Positions 17,003-26,767 of a stretch of 64,000 nucleotides of DNA are shown here, piece by piece. Within the stretch, counting starts at the first letter, position 1; every line of letters begins with the position of its first letter. The stretch comes from Tersicoccus phoenicis. GTDB taxonomy: Bacteria; Actinomycetota; Actinomycetes; Actinomycetales; Micrococcaceae. The notes below the pieces were generated by a model, which saw only the letters and a list, made by a program, of their open reading frames with translations, ran no database searches and was not told where the DNA came from. The position numbers were made by a program, and so were the translations under genes. The stretch is from NCBI RefSeq assembly GCF_001968835.1, contig NZ_MRDE01000046.1, positions 33,962 to 97,961 of the forward strand, in the 5' to 3' direction.

Positions 17003-18517
17003 ATGCGTCGAGCAGTGCGTGTTGCAGCGGTGGCCGCGGTGGCTGTCCCTATGGTCCTGTCCGGCACGAGCGCCTTGGGGAGCGCCGCCGGGCCCGGCGA
17101 TGAACGGGCCCGGGCCAAGAACGTGATCCTGCTCATCGCCGATGGCATGGGTACCACCCACGTGGACGCGGCGCGGCAGCGCCTCGCCGGATCGAACGGC
17201 AAGCTGAACATGGAGCGAATGCCCAACTATGGTTCCGTGTCTACCTACTCGGTGGACAAGAACAGCAACAAGCCCGTGACGGTGCCGGATTCCGCCGCCA
17301 CGGCGACCGCGTGGTCGAGTGGTGTGAAGACCTACAACGGGGCGATCGGCAAGGACGCTTACGGCAAGGACCTCGTGACGATCATGGAGCAGGCCAAGCA
17401 GGCGGGGCTGCGTACCGGCAACGTCTCCACCGCCGAGATCACCGACGCCACCCCGGCCGCCCCCATGGCCCACGCGGCAAATCGCCAGTGCCAGGGTCCG
17501 ACGACCTCCGGTTGCCAGCCGGGCGAGGCGAACATCGCCCACCAGGTAGCGCGCAACGGTACGGCGGACGTCATCTTCGGCGGCGGCATGCGTCGCTTCG
17601 AGCCGGACGACCAGGCTGCCTTCCAGAAACAGGGTTACGCCGTGCTCGGCAACTTCGGTGACCGGTCGCTGCCTGTCGACCAGGGGGCGCAGACGGCCAG
17701 CACCCAGCGGGTGCCCGACCGGACCGATCTGCAGTCGATCCCCGCGGGCACGAAGAAGGTCGTGGGGTTGTTCAACCGCGGCAATCTGACGGTGGAGAAG
17801 TCCAAGGCGCTGGCCCCGGCCAGCGTCGAGGCGAAGGAACCCACGCTGCCGGACATGACCTCCAAGGCCATCCAACTGCTCTCGGCACCCGAATACGGCA
17901 AGGGGGAGGGCCGCGGCGACAAGCGCGGCTTCTTCCTGCAGGTGGAGAGCGCCCTGGTCGACAAGCGATCCCATGCCAACGACGCCGGCCAGACGCTGAC
18001 CGAGATGGAGTACTTCGACCGCGCCGTCAAGACCGCTCAGGACTTCGCCAATTCCCCGGCGGGCAGGGGCACGCTGGTCATCGTCAGCGCCGACCACGAG
18101 TGTGCGGGTTTCAACATCATCGGTAAGGACAGCTTCACCAACGCCGAAGCCGCGAACCCACCGGGCAACGTCGATTCCTCCAACACGGCCAACAACTCCA
18201 CTCCTCGCCGGGAGAGCGGCGCCAATACGCTGGATCCCCGGCGCTCCACCGGCATCATCAACGGCACCGGGGCTGGTGCGAAGAACCCGGGCAACTTCGC
18301 ACCGGCGACCTTCCGCACCGCGGATGACCCGAAGAACGTGTCCGACGGCGACCCCGAGGCTTCGCTGTGGATGACCTACGTGTCGGGTAACCACACGGGC
18401 GCCAACGTGCCGATCTTCAGCCAGGGCCCGGGTTCGGAACTGCTCGACGGACGTATCGACCAGACCGCCATCTACGACGTGATGGCCGGTGCGCTGAAGG
18501 GCACGAAGCAACGGTGA
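17003..18517 (+). CDS. phoA: Secreted alkaline phosphatase
   Basis: 504 residues. A Sec signal peptide is followed by the PhoA core: ADGMG (D47) as first metal ligand, VPDSAATATAW with the nucleophile S97, RSHANDAGQT, and SADHECAGF (DHE metal ligands). It hydrolyses phosphomonoesters outside the cell to release phosphate. ATG at 17003 is chosen because AGGAG (16991-16995) is 7 bases upstream, whereas ATG at 16997 is too close. PHO-box-like repeats precede it, and a lipoprotein gene overlaps its stop. Confidence 0.93.
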   Translation: MRRAVRVAAVAAVAVPMVLSGTSALGSAAGPGDERARAKNVILLIADGMGTTHVDAARQRLAGSNGKLNMERMPNYGSVSTYSVDKNSNKPVTVPDSAATATAWSSGVKTYNGAIGKDAYGKDLVTIMEQAKQAGLRTGNVSTAEITDATPAAPMAHAANRQCQGPTTSGCQPGEANIAHQVARNGTADVIFGGGMRRFEPDDQAAFQKQGYAVLGNFGDRSLPVDQGAQTASTQRVPDRTDLQSIPAGTKKVVGLFNRGNLTVEKSKALAPASVEAKEPTLPDMTSKAIQLLSAPEYGKGEGRGDKRGFFLQVESALVDKRSHANDAGQTLTEMEYFDRAVKTAQDFANSPAGRGTLVIVSADHECAGFNIIGKDSFTNAEAANPPGNVDSSNTANNSTPRRESGANTLDPRRSTGIINGTGAGAKNPGNFAPATFRTADDPKNVSDGDPEASLWMTYVSGNHTGANVPIFSQGPGSELLDGRIDQTAIYDVMAGALKGTKQR

Positions 18518-19068
18518 CCTCATCCACCCACGAGCGGGGGGTGCCGTCCCCGGCGCGCCCCGCTCGTGCGTCGCCTCCGTTCCGGTACATCCTTGCTGCC
18601 CTGGGCCTGATTCTGTTGCTGACTGGTTGCGCCGGGAACTCGGTGCCGACGTTCGACGGTTCGGCCCGAGTGGTTCCGGCAGAGGCCACGCTCCCCGCGC
18701 CGTCACCGACGGATCTGGCTACCGCCCCGCCAGCCGGTACGGTGCACCTGCAACCCGGCGCCTTCACCGATGTTCTCCAGCTCGAACGTGCCAGCATGGT
18801 CCCGGGGACCCGCCCGGAGGTCGTCGCGGAACTGAGCAACCAGATCGATGCTGCACCGGTTCAGCGGCTGGTGATCGAAGCGCGGTACTACGACGAGAAC
18901 GGCAAGTACCTCGGGACGGGAAGTTATACCGACGACGGCCGCAACGACCGCGCCGGCAATCCCGTGCCGTCGTACGCGTCGCTCAGCTTGCGCATCCGTC
19001 CCACCCAACAGCTACCGAGGAAGGCCACCAGTGCCTCCCTGAGGGTGGTTCAGTTCGTGACCGAGTGA
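18514..19068 (+). CDS. Lipoprotein of unknown function, coupled to phoA
   Basis: 184 residues. The hydrophobic segment YILAALGLILLLTGC contains a lipobox (LTGC). The mature domain is beta-rich (VQRLVIEARYYDENGKYLGTGSYTDD, SLRVVQFVTE) and may be an immunoglobulin-like or FxLYD-like fold. GTG overlaps the phoA stop by 4 bases (GTGA), so it is translationally coupled and probably phosphate-regulated with phoA. The GTG at 18541 is an alternative start. Function unknown. Confidence 0.7.
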   Translation: MTSSTHERGVPSPARPARASPPFRYILAALGLILLLTGCAGNSVPTFDGSARVVPAEATLPAPSPTDLATAPPAGTVHLQPGAFTDVLQLERASMVPGTRPEVVAELSNQIDAAPVQRLVIEARYYDENGKYLGTGSYTDDGRNDRAGNPVPSYASLSLRIRPTQQLPRKATSASLRVVQFVTE

Positions 19069-19188
19069 GTGCGGATCCCAGACCGACCCGTCTGAGCAGC
19101 AGCGGGGCGCTCAAGCACAAGCGGGTCGACGGCTGGACGACGGTGCTGCTGCACCCGTGAGCCGCGCCTGACGACGCCGACGACGGCG

Positions 19189-19216
19189 AGAGGGCGGGTG
19201 CCGGCACCCGCCCTCT
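19189..19216. terminator. Bidirectional terminator-like hairpin
   Basis: AGAGGGCGGGTG and CACCCGCCCTCT form a perfect 12-bp stem around a CCGG loop. It lies between the end of the phoA operon and the convergent gene ending at 19238. A short T run follows only weakly, so it is rho-independent in shape rather than classical. Confidence 0.6.
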
Positions 19217-19237
19217 TCCCGTCTGCGTCGAACCCGT

Positions 19238-19453
19238 TCAGTCCTTCGACGATGATCGCGGCTGCTCGGACTGCTCGCCCAGCACGTCGTCGAGCGCCTC
19301 CCGGACCGCCTGCCGGGTGGCGAGGCGCACGCTCGCCGCACTCTGCTCCGCGGCGGTACCGCCCGCGGCGATCCGGTCCAGTTCTTCCTGCTCCTGGGTC
19401 AGGGCGTGGTCACGGGCGCGGCGGATGCCCTCCCGCAGATCGTCCTCGGCCAT
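19238..19453 (-). CDS. Small hydrophilic protein of unknown function
   Basis: 71 residues, highly charged and helical (DDLREGIRRARDHALTQEQE, VRLATRQAVREALDDVLGE), no signal or membrane segment. ATG has GGGAGGGAG just upstream. It lies 22 bases downstream of another small gene on the same strand and probably shares its transcript. No family recognised. Confidence 0.6.
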   Translation of the reverse strand: MAEDDLREGIRRARDHALTQEQEELDRIAAGGTAAEQSAASVRLATRQAVREALDDVLGEQSEQPRSSSKD

Positions 19454-19475
19454 GGAACTCCCTCCCGGTCGTCGG

Positions 19476-19694
19476 TCAGTCGTTGTTCTCCTCGAGCTTC
19501 AGCGCGACGCCGAGGGCGAAGAAGGTCGGTGCCCAGTGGCCGACGAAGATGCCCCAGCGGTCCGACTGGTCCCTCGCGTCGCTCGGCTTGAGCCGGCTGA
19601 CGCCCCAGGCGGCGAAGGACAGGGCGATGGAAGCGAATCCTCCGGCGTAGGCCCACTCGCTGCGAACCCCGGCTTCATGCAGTTTCTCGATCAT
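19476..19694 (-). CDS. Small two-helix membrane protein
   Basis: 72 residues with two membrane helices (AYAGGFASIALSFAAWGVS and WGIFVGHWAPTFFALGVAL). ATG is preceded by AGGAGG. The GHWAP...ALG pattern recurs in small uncharacterised actinobacterial membrane proteins. Co-directional with the next gene at 19453. Confidence 0.65.
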   Translation of the reverse strand: MIEKLHEAGVRSEWAYAGGFASIALSFAAWGVSRLKPSDARDQSDRWGIFVGHWAPTFFALGVALKLEENND

Positions 19695-19903
19695 GCTTGG
19701 CCTCCTGTTGGTTCCGGACTGGTCACGCGGGTGCGTGGTCCGTTCTCGTCAATGTACCTCGCACAGCGAGATATCAGTAGGGTGAGGAAAGCGGCCGGGC
19801 GTGCCCCTCGACCATCGAATGGACGGACGATGCTCGATCAGCTGGCCGATGGGTGCATCTGCCGCACACTGGGCGGTCGAAGGCCGCGAACGTCCGCGAA
19901 GGA

Positions 19904-20335
19904 TCAGCCGAGCGACGCGGTGAGGGTGACGTCGACGGCCTTCAGCGCCTGGGAGACGGGGCAGTTGGTCTTCGCCGACTCCGCGACCCGCGAGAAGTCG
20001 TCGGCGGAGATGCCGTCCACCTGGCCGGTGACGGACAGCGCGATCCCGGTGATGCCCTTGCCGACCTCGAAGGTCACCTCGGCGCTCGTCCGCAGCGTGG
20101 TGGGCGGGGTGTCGTTCTCCTTCAGTTCGTTGGAGAACTGCATGGCGAAGCAGGTCGCGTGCGCGGACGCGATCAGCTCTTCGGGCGTGGTGGCGGAGCC
20201 GGATTCCTCGGCCCGGGCCTTCCAGTTGACCGGGAAGCTCCCGGCGCCGGAGGTCTCCAGGTTCGTGGTGCCGGAGCCGGTGAAGAGGTCTCCGTTCCAG
20301 GTGGTGGTGGCCTTGTTGGTGACGGGCGTGGGCAT
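19904..20335 (-). CDS. OsmC-family peroxiredoxin
   Basis: 143 residues, the usual OsmC length. The catalytic cysteines are in ATCFAMQFSNEL and TNCPVSQAL; TPEELIASAHA precedes the first, as in the family. It reduces organic hydroperoxides in the cytoplasm, probably with a dithiol donor. ATG at 20335 (MPTPVTNKAT) is chosen for GAGGAC 6-7 bases upstream; the longer frame from 20380 adds no conserved residues. It diverges from the GCS2 gene. Confidence 0.88.
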   Translation of the reverse strand: MPTPVTNKATTTWNGDLFTGSGTTNLETSGAGSFPVNWKARAEESGSATTPEELIASAHATCFAMQFSNELKENDTPPTTLRTSAEVTFEVGKGITGIALSVTGQVDGISADDFSRVAESAKTNCPVSQALKAVDVTLTASLG

Positions 20336-20518
20336 GGCAGGTCCTCTCGTCGGTGAGTCGTTCTCGGACGCCGACAGCATCCACCGCCATCGTAGGCCCG
20401 CACAGGTGAGCCGTAGGAAGCGTGCTTATGATGGGCAGTCGCTACCCTCCGGTCACGTCCGGGGGCCGTCCGGCCTCGAACCATGGACGCCGGGACGAAG
20501 AACGCAGGAGCAACGAGC

Positions 20519-21739
20519 ATGAACAGGTCCGGCAGGAAGCTGCTCCTTCCGGGACCGTCTCCGGCGGAGCAGCTGCCGAGAGCGGAGTCCGGGGCGCGCA
20601 GCTTCTCGGTCGAGGAGGAGCTGCTGCTGGTCGACACGGTCGATCTCGAGCCCTCACCGGCGGGTGAACAGGTCGCAGCGATGCAGGACGAGTCCTCGGC
20701 GTCGGGGCACCGGCTCTCCACGGCAGTGAAGCAGGAGCAGATCGCCGTCAGCTGCCCGCCCCAGACCATCTCCGGGCAGCTGGCCGCGATCCGGGCCGGG
20801 CGGTCCCTGGCCGCGGACGCCGCCGCGCGCGTCGGCGGGGCAGTGGTGGCGCTGCCGACCGCGCCGGGACCGGTGATCCCGCATGCGGTGCCCGAGCAGC
20901 GGTACCGGAGGATCAGCGAGCAGCTCGCGTTGACCGCCGTCGAACAGTTCACCAACGGGTTCCACATCCGCGTCGGCATCGACACCCGGCAGGAGGCCGT
21001 CGTGGTGCTGGACCGGATCCGTGTCTGGTTGCCGGTCCTCCTGGCCCTGAGTGCCAATTCCCCGTTCTGGGACGGCGCCGACACCGGCTACGGGTCCTAC
21101 CGCTACCAGGTGTGGTCCCGGCTGCCGACGGCCGGGCCCACGGACGTCTTCGGTTCGACGGCGGCCTACCGCCGTCACCGGCAGGCCCTGCTGAACACGC
21201 GGGTGCCGCTGGACCCGTGGATGCTCTATTTCGACGCGCGGCTCTCCGAGCACCGTCCCGCCGTGGAGGTGCGCGTGGCGGACGTGTGCCTGCACGCGGA
21301 GCGCGCCGCCGTGCTCGCCACCCTGGTGCGGGCTCTGGTCGAGACCGCCGCCCGCGGTTGGCGGGCCGCGCCGCCCGACGTCCCCGCGTCCGTGCTGCGG
21401 GCCTGGTGCTGGCGGGCCAGTCGCAGCGGCGTGGAGGAGAGCCTGATCGATCCGCTCACCGGCACTCCCGCACCCGCCGGTGACGTGGTCGCCCGGCTGG
21501 TGGACACGGTTCGCCCGGTGCTGGCCGAGGACGGGGACGACGAGGCGGTCGAAGCCGTCCTCGCCGACACGCTGCGCAGCGGTACGGGCTCCCGCCGCCA
21601 GCGGGAGGTGTACCGGCAGGGCGGTGACCTGCGCGCCGTCGTCCGGGCCGCTCTGCAGTCGACTCATCAGGCCCCGACCGTGCTGCCCGAGCCCGGAGAG
21701 GCGTCGAGCGACGCCCTGGCGGAAGGGAACTGCCCATGA
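20519..21739 (+). CDS. GCS2-family carboxylate-amine ligase (YbdK/EgtA-like)
   Basis: 406 residues. The family start [11 protein letters not shown] (ATP/metal Glu cluster) is present, followed by [24 protein letters not shown] and [13 protein letters not shown]. The enzyme belongs to the glutamate-cysteine ligase 2 group, which makes gamma-glutamyl bonds; weak glutamate-cysteine ligase activity is known for YbdK-type members. Ergothioneine-type EgtA is an alternative, but no egt genes are adjacent. ATG at 20519 has AGGAG 8 bases upstream. The next gene overlaps its stop (ATGA). Confidence 0.83.
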   Translation: MNRSGRKLLLPGPSPAEQLPRAESGARSFSVEEELLLVDTVDLEPSPAGEQVAAMQDESSASGHRLSTAVKQEQIAVSCPPQTISGQLAAIRAGRSLAADAAARVGGAVVALPTAPGPVIPHAVPEQRYRRISEQLALTAVEQFTNGFHIRVGIDTRQEAVVVLDRIRVWLPVLLALSANSPFWDGADTGYGSYRYQVWSRLPTAGPTDVFGSTAAYRRHRQALLNTRVPLDPWMLYFDARLSEHRPAVEVRVADVCLHAERAAVLATLVRALVETAARGWRAAPPDVPASVLRAWCWRASRSGVEESLIDPLTGTPAPAGDVVARLVDTVRPVLAEDGDDEAVEAVLADTLRSGTGSRRQREVYRQGGDLRAVVRAALQSTHQAPTVLPEPGEASSDALAEGNCP

Positions 21740-23013
21740 GGCGCTTCAGAATGGGCCACTGGCTCAAGACCAGCCTGTGGTTCCTGCCGTTGCTGATCGT
21801 CCTGGCCGCGGTGGTGCTCTCGTTGATCACCACCGCCGTCGACCCCGACGGACGGCTGATCCCGCAGACCATCACGGGCGACCCGACCGCCGCCCTGCAG
21901 ATCCTGTACCTGATCTCCTTCACGATGCTGACTCTCACCGGTCTGGTGCTGTCCCTGCTGGTCCTGGCGGTGCAGCTGGCCATGGGCACCTTCTCCCCGC
22001 GCATCGTGCGCCAGATCCTGCAGGACCGCCCCAGCCAGGCCGCGATCGGCCTGTTCGCCGGCACGTTCGCCTTCTCGATGCTGGCCATGCGGCGCGTCAC
22101 CACCACGCAGGGCGGGGGCACCGTGCCGGGGCTGGCCGTACTGGTGGCCATCGTGCTGGTGCTCGCCTGCGTCGTCACGCTGATCTGGTACCTGAACCAC
22201 ATCACCCAGTCGCTGCGCGTCGCGGCGCTGACCGGGTGGGTGGCCGACGACACTCTCACCACGCTGGACCACGTCTACCCGCGGGACGGTTCGGACCCCG
22301 GTCTGCCTCCGGATCTCATCCCCACGCGGAAGGCCGGAGTGCTGTTCGACGTGGATCATGACCGGCTCGTCGCGCTGGCCGAACGGGCGGACTGCCGCCT
22401 CGAGCTGTTGTGGGCGGTCGGGGACTTCGTGCCGGCGAACGCGGCGCTCGTCCGGGTCGTCGGCGACCGCGGAGCGCTCCCGGAGGCACAGATCATCGGC
22501 ACTGTTGCCCTGGGGCCGGAGCGGACGTTGAACCAGGACGTGGCCTACGGCATCAGGATGCTGGTCGACATCGCCGAACGGTCCCTGTCCTCCGGGCCGT
22601 TCGAGGACCCGACGACGGCGGTCCAGGCCATCGACCGGCTGCACGACGTGCTGCGCCAGATCGCCCGGCGCCCGCTGCACTCCGGGCACTATCGCGACGG
22701 CGCAGGCACGGTTCGGCTGGTCGTGCCCACCCTGCAGTGGGAGGGATTCGTCCGGCTCACCTTCGACGAGGTCCGCCAGACCGGAGCCGGCTCGCCCCAG
22801 GTGGTGCGCCGCCTGCGGTCCGCCCTGAACGACCTGATCGGATTCGCTCCACCGGCACGCCGGCCTGCCCTGCAGCAGCAGCTCGACCTGCTCGAGGAGC
22901 AGGCCGGAACGGCAGCGCAGACGGACAGTGACCGCGCAGCCGCCCTGATTCCCGACCCCTCGGGTCTCGGCTCCTCGGCGGATCTCACGGCGCCGCCGGA
23001 CCCGGAGGAGTAG
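21736..23013 (+). CDS. DUF2254 membrane protein
   Basis: 425 residues. Four membrane helices are in the first half ([75 protein letters not shown]). Conserved family segments follow: [15 protein letters not shown] and [20 protein letters not shown]. The soluble C-terminal half includes [16 protein letters not shown]. Function unknown. ATG overlaps the stop of the GCS2 ligase, so the two are coupled. Confidence 0.88.
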   Translation: MRRFRMGHWLKTSLWFLPLLIVLAAVVLSLITTAVDPDGRLIPQTITGDPTAALQILYLISFTMLTLTGLVLSLLVLAVQLAMGTFSPRIVRQILQDRPSQAAIGLFAGTFAFSMLAMRRVTTTQGGGTVPGLAVLVAIVLVLACVVTLIWYLNHITQSLRVAALTGWVADDTLTTLDHVYPRDGSDPGLPPDLIPTRKAGVLFDVDHDRLVALAERADCRLELLWAVGDFVPANAALVRVVGDRGALPEAQIIGTVALGPERTLNQDVAYGIRMLVDIAERSLSSGPFEDPTTAVQAIDRLHDVLRQIARRPLHSGHYRDGAGTVRLVVPTLQWEGFVRLTFDEVRQTGAGSPQVVRRLRSALNDLIGFAPPARRPALQQQLDLLEEQAGTAAQTDSDRAAALIPDPSGLGSSADLTAPPDPEE

Positions 23014-23064
23014 TCCCACCGACACGGGTGGCGCGGCTGACCGCCCTCGCCGGTACGGAGACGT

Positions 23065-23162
23065 CGAGTGTGCGGTTCGCGCAGTCATCCAGACCGGATG
23101 GCGCCGCCATCCGCACACTCGGCGAGACTGGGGCCACTGCGGTCCCTCCCGGACGGACCGCA
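23065..23162. other. Structured intergenic region with three inverted repeats
   Basis: CGAGTGTGCGG (23065-23075) pairs with CCGCACACTCG (23111-23121). GGATGG/CCATCC (23096-23112) nests within it. A second hairpin has arms TGCGGTCC (23138-23145) and GGACCGCA (23155-23162). It follows the DUF2254 stop by about 50 bases and precedes the MFS start by about 75. It may be a terminator plus leader; no known riboswitch class fits. Confidence 0.45.
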
Positions 23163-23236
23163 TCCGGCTCCGGCACGCGCCGTTGTCGGTGCGCGGACGT
23201 AGGCTGACATCACCGGACGACCCCGGGAGGTGCATC

Positions 23237-24679
23237 ATGTCCGAGCCGCCCACCGCCGCCGCCACCCGTACCAACGTCACCGGGCTCGTCGTCGCCCTGC
23301 TGGTGGCCGTGTTCGCGTTCCAGCTCAACGCCTCGATGCTCTCCCCGGCGCTGGCGACGATGGAGCGGGAACTGCAGACCACGACGGCGGAGATCGGCCT
23401 GTCCCAGACGGCGTTCTTCACCGCGGCCGCCCTGTTCTCCCTCTTCCTGCCCCGCTGGGGTGACCTGATCGGCCGACGCCGGGTGCTGTCGTTGATGTTG
23501 CTCGTCACCGGCGTCGGCTGCGTCGTCTCGGCGCTGGCGCCGAGCGTCGGCGTCCTGTTCGTCGGCCGGATCATCCAGGGCGTTGCCGGGCCGGTGGTGC
23601 CGATCTGCCTCATCATGCTGCGCGTGCAGGTGCCGGATCAGAAGCTCTACGCGACCCTGCTCGGCGTCCTCACGGCCGTCAACGGCGGCATCGCCGGGGT
23701 GGACGCCCTCGCCGGCGGCTGGCTCGCCGGGACGTTCGGGTTCCGGTCCATTTTCTGGGTGATGGCGGTGATCTGCGCGATCGCGGTCGTCGCCGTCCGC
23801 GGGGCCACCGTCGAGTCGACCGCCGTCGAGACCCCGCCGATGGACTGGAAGGGGGTCGCCCCGCTCGTGGTGGCCATCGGCTGCGCCCTGGTCGCGTTCA
23901 ACCAGGCCGGGAACCTCGCGACGGCGAACTGGTTGATCGTCATCGTCCTGCTTCTCGTCGCGGCCGCCGCGTTCGCCGTGTTCTGGCGGATCGAGGACCG
24001 GTCCCCGCACCCGCTGGTCAGCACCCGTTACCTCCGGCAGCGCCGCACGTGGGCCCTGCTATCGACCACCCTGCTCACCATGACCGGCGTGTTCGCGATC
24101 ATGAACGGGCTGATCCCCAACCTCGCGCAGGACCCGACCGCCGGGCCGGGTCTGGGCGCGGACGTCGTGTCCTGGGTGACGTTGACGCCGTACGCGCTCG
24201 CCGGGCTCGTACTCGGCCCGGTCGCCGGACGGCTGGCCGGCTCCTTCGGTTACCAGCGGGTGCTGCAGATCGGGCTGATCGGCACCGTCGTCGGGGTCGC
24301 CATCGCCGTCGTCACCGCCGCGGCCCCCTCGCCGGGATTACTGCTGTTCGTGTCACTGTTCATCGGCGTCACCTACGCCGGTGTCTCCAACATCATGCTC
24401 AACGGGCTGGGCATCGTGCTCAGCCCCGAGGACAACCCCGGCTACCTGCCGGGTCTGAACGCCGGTGCCTTCAACCTCGGCGCGGGGATCAGCTTCGCGG
24501 TCCTGTTCGCCGTGGACACCCTGGTCGCCACCGGTTCGGGCCCGCGGGCCGGGTACACCGCCGGTATCGTGACCGGCGGAGTCCTCGTCCTGCTCGCACT
24601 CGCCGTCTCCGTCCTGATCCCACGGCCGGACCCGTCCGCCGTCGCCGCGCGGGTCGAGGGCGCGGGACCCGCCCACTGA
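23237..24679 (+). CDS. MFS transporter, probable nucleoside/purine uptake or exchange
   Basis: 480 residues, about 14 membrane helices (DHA2-like length). The loop 2-3 motif is WGDLIGRRRVL and motif C-like GRIIQGVAGPVVPI follows. ATG at 23237 has GGGAGG 6 bases upstream. The substrate is inferred from context only: a nucleoside hydrolase starts 33 bases after its stop, then ribokinase. Confidence 0.82.
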   Translation: MSEPPTAAATRTNVTGLVVALLVAVFAFQLNASMLSPALATMERELQTTTAEIGLSQTAFFTAAALFSLFLPRWGDLIGRRRVLSLMLLVTGVGCVVSALAPSVGVLFVGRIIQGVAGPVVPICLIMLRVQVPDQKLYATLLGVLTAVNGGIAGVDALAGGWLAGTFGFRSIFWVMAVICAIAVVAVRGATVESTAVETPPMDWKGVAPLVVAIGCALVAFNQAGNLATANWLIVIVLLLVAAAAFAVFWRIEDRSPHPLVSTRYLRQRRTWALLSTTLLTMTGVFAIMNGLIPNLAQDPTAGPGLGADVVSWVTLTPYALAGLVLGPVAGRLAGSFGYQRVLQIGLIGTVVGVAIAVVTAAAPSPGLLLFVSLFIGVTYAGVSNIMLNGLGIVLSPEDNPGYLPGLNAGAFNLGAGISFAVLFAVDTLVATGSGPRAGYTAGIVTGGVLVLLALAVSVLIPRPDPSAVAARVEGAGPAH

Positions 24680-24712
24680 GCCCGACCCCCCGACGTGAGA
24701 GGAACGCCCGTC

Positions 24713-25705
24713 ATGGCCCGCAAGATCATCCTGGACTGCGACCCCGGGCATGACGACGCCGTCGCCATGATCCTGGCGCTCGGCAACCCGGCCATCGACC
24801 TGCTGGGGATCACCACCATCGGCGGGAACCAGACCCTCGCCAAGGTCACCCGGAACGCCCAGAGCATGCTGGCCGTGTGCGGGCGAGAGGACGTGCCGCT
24901 GCACGCGGGCTGTGTCCGGCCCTTGGTCCGTGCCCTCGAGGTGGCGCCCGGCATCCACGGCGAGTCCGGGCTGGACGGCGTCGACCTGCCCGAGCCCACG
25001 GTCGCCGTCGCCGAGACGCACGCCGTCGACTTCATCATCGACACGGTGATGGCGCACGAGCCGGGCACCGTCACCCTGGTGCCGACCGGGCCCCTGACCA
25101 ACATCGCGCTCGCGGTGCGCAAGGAACCGCGCATCGCCGAGCGGGTGCAGGAAGTGGTGCTGATGGGCGGCGGCTACCACACCGGCAACTGGAGCGCCGT
25201 GGCCGAGTTCAACATCATCGTGGACCCCGAGGCCGCCCACATCGTGATGAACGAGGCGTGGCCGTTGACCATGGTGGGCCTCGACCTGACGCATCAGGCC
25301 CTCGTCACGGCCGACGTCGAGGAGCGGATCCGCGCGATCGGATCCGAGTGCGCGGACGTGGTGCTCGGCCTGATGGCGTTCTTCCGGCAGGCCTACCGCG
25401 AGAACCAGGGCTTCGACGACCCACCCGTGCACGACCCCTGCACCGTCGCCTACCTGATCGACCCGGCCGTGATGACCACCCGCAAGGTGCCGCTGGACGT
25501 CGAACTGCGTGGCGAGCTGACCGTCGGCATGACGGTGGCGGACTTCCGGGTGCCGCCGCCGGCCGACTGCACCACCCAGGTCGCCGTCGACCTGGACCGC
25601 GAGCGGTTCTGGGACCTGGTCATCGACGCGATCGCGGCCGTCTCCCGTCCGCGACACAGCGGAGCCACCGCGGAGAACACCACCACCGAGGGAGCGACCC
25701 GATGA
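24713..25705 (+). CDS. Inosine/uridine-type nucleoside hydrolase
   Basis: 330 residues. The N-terminal DCDPGHDDA calcium/ribose motif is complete, followed by TIGGNQTL, PTGPLTNIALA, MGGGYHTGN with AEFNIIVDPEAA, and the late VHDPCTVAYL motif with the catalytic His region. It splits nucleosides into ribose and base in the cytoplasm. ATG at 24713 has GAGAGGA upstream. The ribokinase ATG overlaps its stop, so free ribose is handed directly to the next step. Confidence 0.92.
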   Translation: MARKIILDCDPGHDDAVAMILALGNPAIDLLGITTIGGNQTLAKVTRNAQSMLAVCGREDVPLHAGCVRPLVRALEVAPGIHGESGLDGVDLPEPTVAVAETHAVDFIIDTVMAHEPGTVTLVPTGPLTNIALAVRKEPRIAERVQEVVLMGGGYHTGNWSAVAEFNIIVDPEAAHIVMNEAWPLTMVGLDLTHQALVTADVEERIRAIGSECADVVLGLMAFFRQAYRENQGFDDPPVHDPCTVAYLIDPAVMTTRKVPLDVELRGELTVGMTVADFRVPPPADCTTQVAVDLDRERFWDLVIDAIAAVSRPRHSGATAENTTTEGATR

Positions 25706-26652
25706 GTACCACCACCCCGTCCGACGCCGTGATCGCCGTCGTCGGATCCATCAACGCCGACCTGTTCGTCCGTGTCGACCGGCACCCGAGACCCGGAGAG
25801 ACCGTCCTCGGCACCGGCGGGTCCGTTGCTCAGGGCGGCAAGGGCGCCAACCAGGCGGTCGCCGCCGCCCGGCTCGGTGCCCGCGTCCGGCTCGTCGGCG
25901 CCGTCGGCACGGACGCCCACGCCGATCAGGCGCTCGCGCTGCTGAAGGACGCCGACGTCGACCTCACCGCCGTCAGCACGGTGGACGAGCCCACCGGACT
26001 GGCCATCGTCCAGGTCGACCGCGCGGGTGAGAACAGCATCGTCGTCGTCCCCGGCGCCAACGGGACCGTCGACGCCGCGATGGTCGGCGCCGCCGCGGAG
26101 GTGATCCAGGACGCCGCCATCGTCGTGATCCAGGGCGAGATCCCGGTCGACGGCATCGAACGCGCGGCCCAGCTGTGTACCGGCCGGCTGATCTTCAACA
26201 CCGCGCCCGTGCCGGACGAGATCGATCTCGACGTCGTGCGCGCCGCCGACCCGCTCGTCGTCAACGAGCACGAGGGACTGCTGCTGCTCGGGAAGCTCGC
26301 GCCACCGCCCACGGGGCCGGGGGAGCGCGGCTACCGCGACCTCGAGGCCGCGGACGTCGTGCAGCGGCTCCGGGACACCGGCGTGCGGTCCGTCGTGATG
26401 ACGCTCGGCAGCGCCGGGGCCCTCGTCACCGAGCGCGGGGCGATCGTCCCGGTGCTGGCGCCGACGGTCGACGCCGTGGACACCACCGGGGCGGGTGACG
26501 CCTTCGTCGGCGCGCTGGCGATGGGGCTCGCCCGGGGGGACGCGCTGATCGACGCCGCCCGGGTGGCCGCCCGCGTCGGTGCCTTCACCTGCCGCTCCGC
26601 CGGTGCTCAGCCTTCCTACCCGTGGGCCCGCGACGCCCTGCCCGACGTCTGA
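25702..26652 (+). CDS. rbsK: Ribokinase
   Basis: 316 residues of the PfkB sugar-kinase family. It has VVGSINADLFVRVDRHPRPGET (start of the ribose-binding region), GGSVAQGGKGANQAVAAARLG (PfkB signature 1 region), NTAPVP, and the catalytic DTTGAGDAFVGAL (signature 2, base Asp). It phosphorylates ribose to ribose 5-phosphate. ATG overlaps the nucleoside hydrolase stop (ATGA). Confidence 0.9.
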   Translation: MSTTTPSDAVIAVVGSINADLFVRVDRHPRPGETVLGTGGSVAQGGKGANQAVAAARLGARVRLVGAVGTDAHADQALALLKDADVDLTAVSTVDEPTGLAIVQVDRAGENSIVVVPGANGTVDAAMVGAAAEVIQDAAIVVIQGEIPVDGIERAAQLCTGRLIFNTAPVPDEIDLDVVRAADPLVVNEHEGLLLLGKLAPPPTGPGERGYRDLEAADVVQRLRDTGVRSVVMTLGSAGALVTERGAIVPVLAPTVDAVDTTGAGDAFVGALAMGLARGDALIDAARVAARVGAFTCRSAGAQPSYPWARDALPDV

Positions 26653-26682
26653 GGCCGGTCCCTCCGGCGGTGCCCGGAGAGA

Positions 26683-26721
26683 GCGCAGCACGCGGGCCTC
26701 CGACGCGCGGCGCAGCACGCG
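26683..26721. repeat. 12-bp direct repeat upstream of the M20 gene
   Basis: GCGCAGCACGCG occurs at 26683-26694 and 26710-26721, a 27-bp step, within the 115-base gap between rbsK and the M20 amidohydrolase. It may be a regulator site; no assignment possible. Confidence 0.3.
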
Positions 26722-26767
26722 AGTAGGGTCGGGAGCACCGACCTCTTCCGGCAATTGAAAGGGCACC

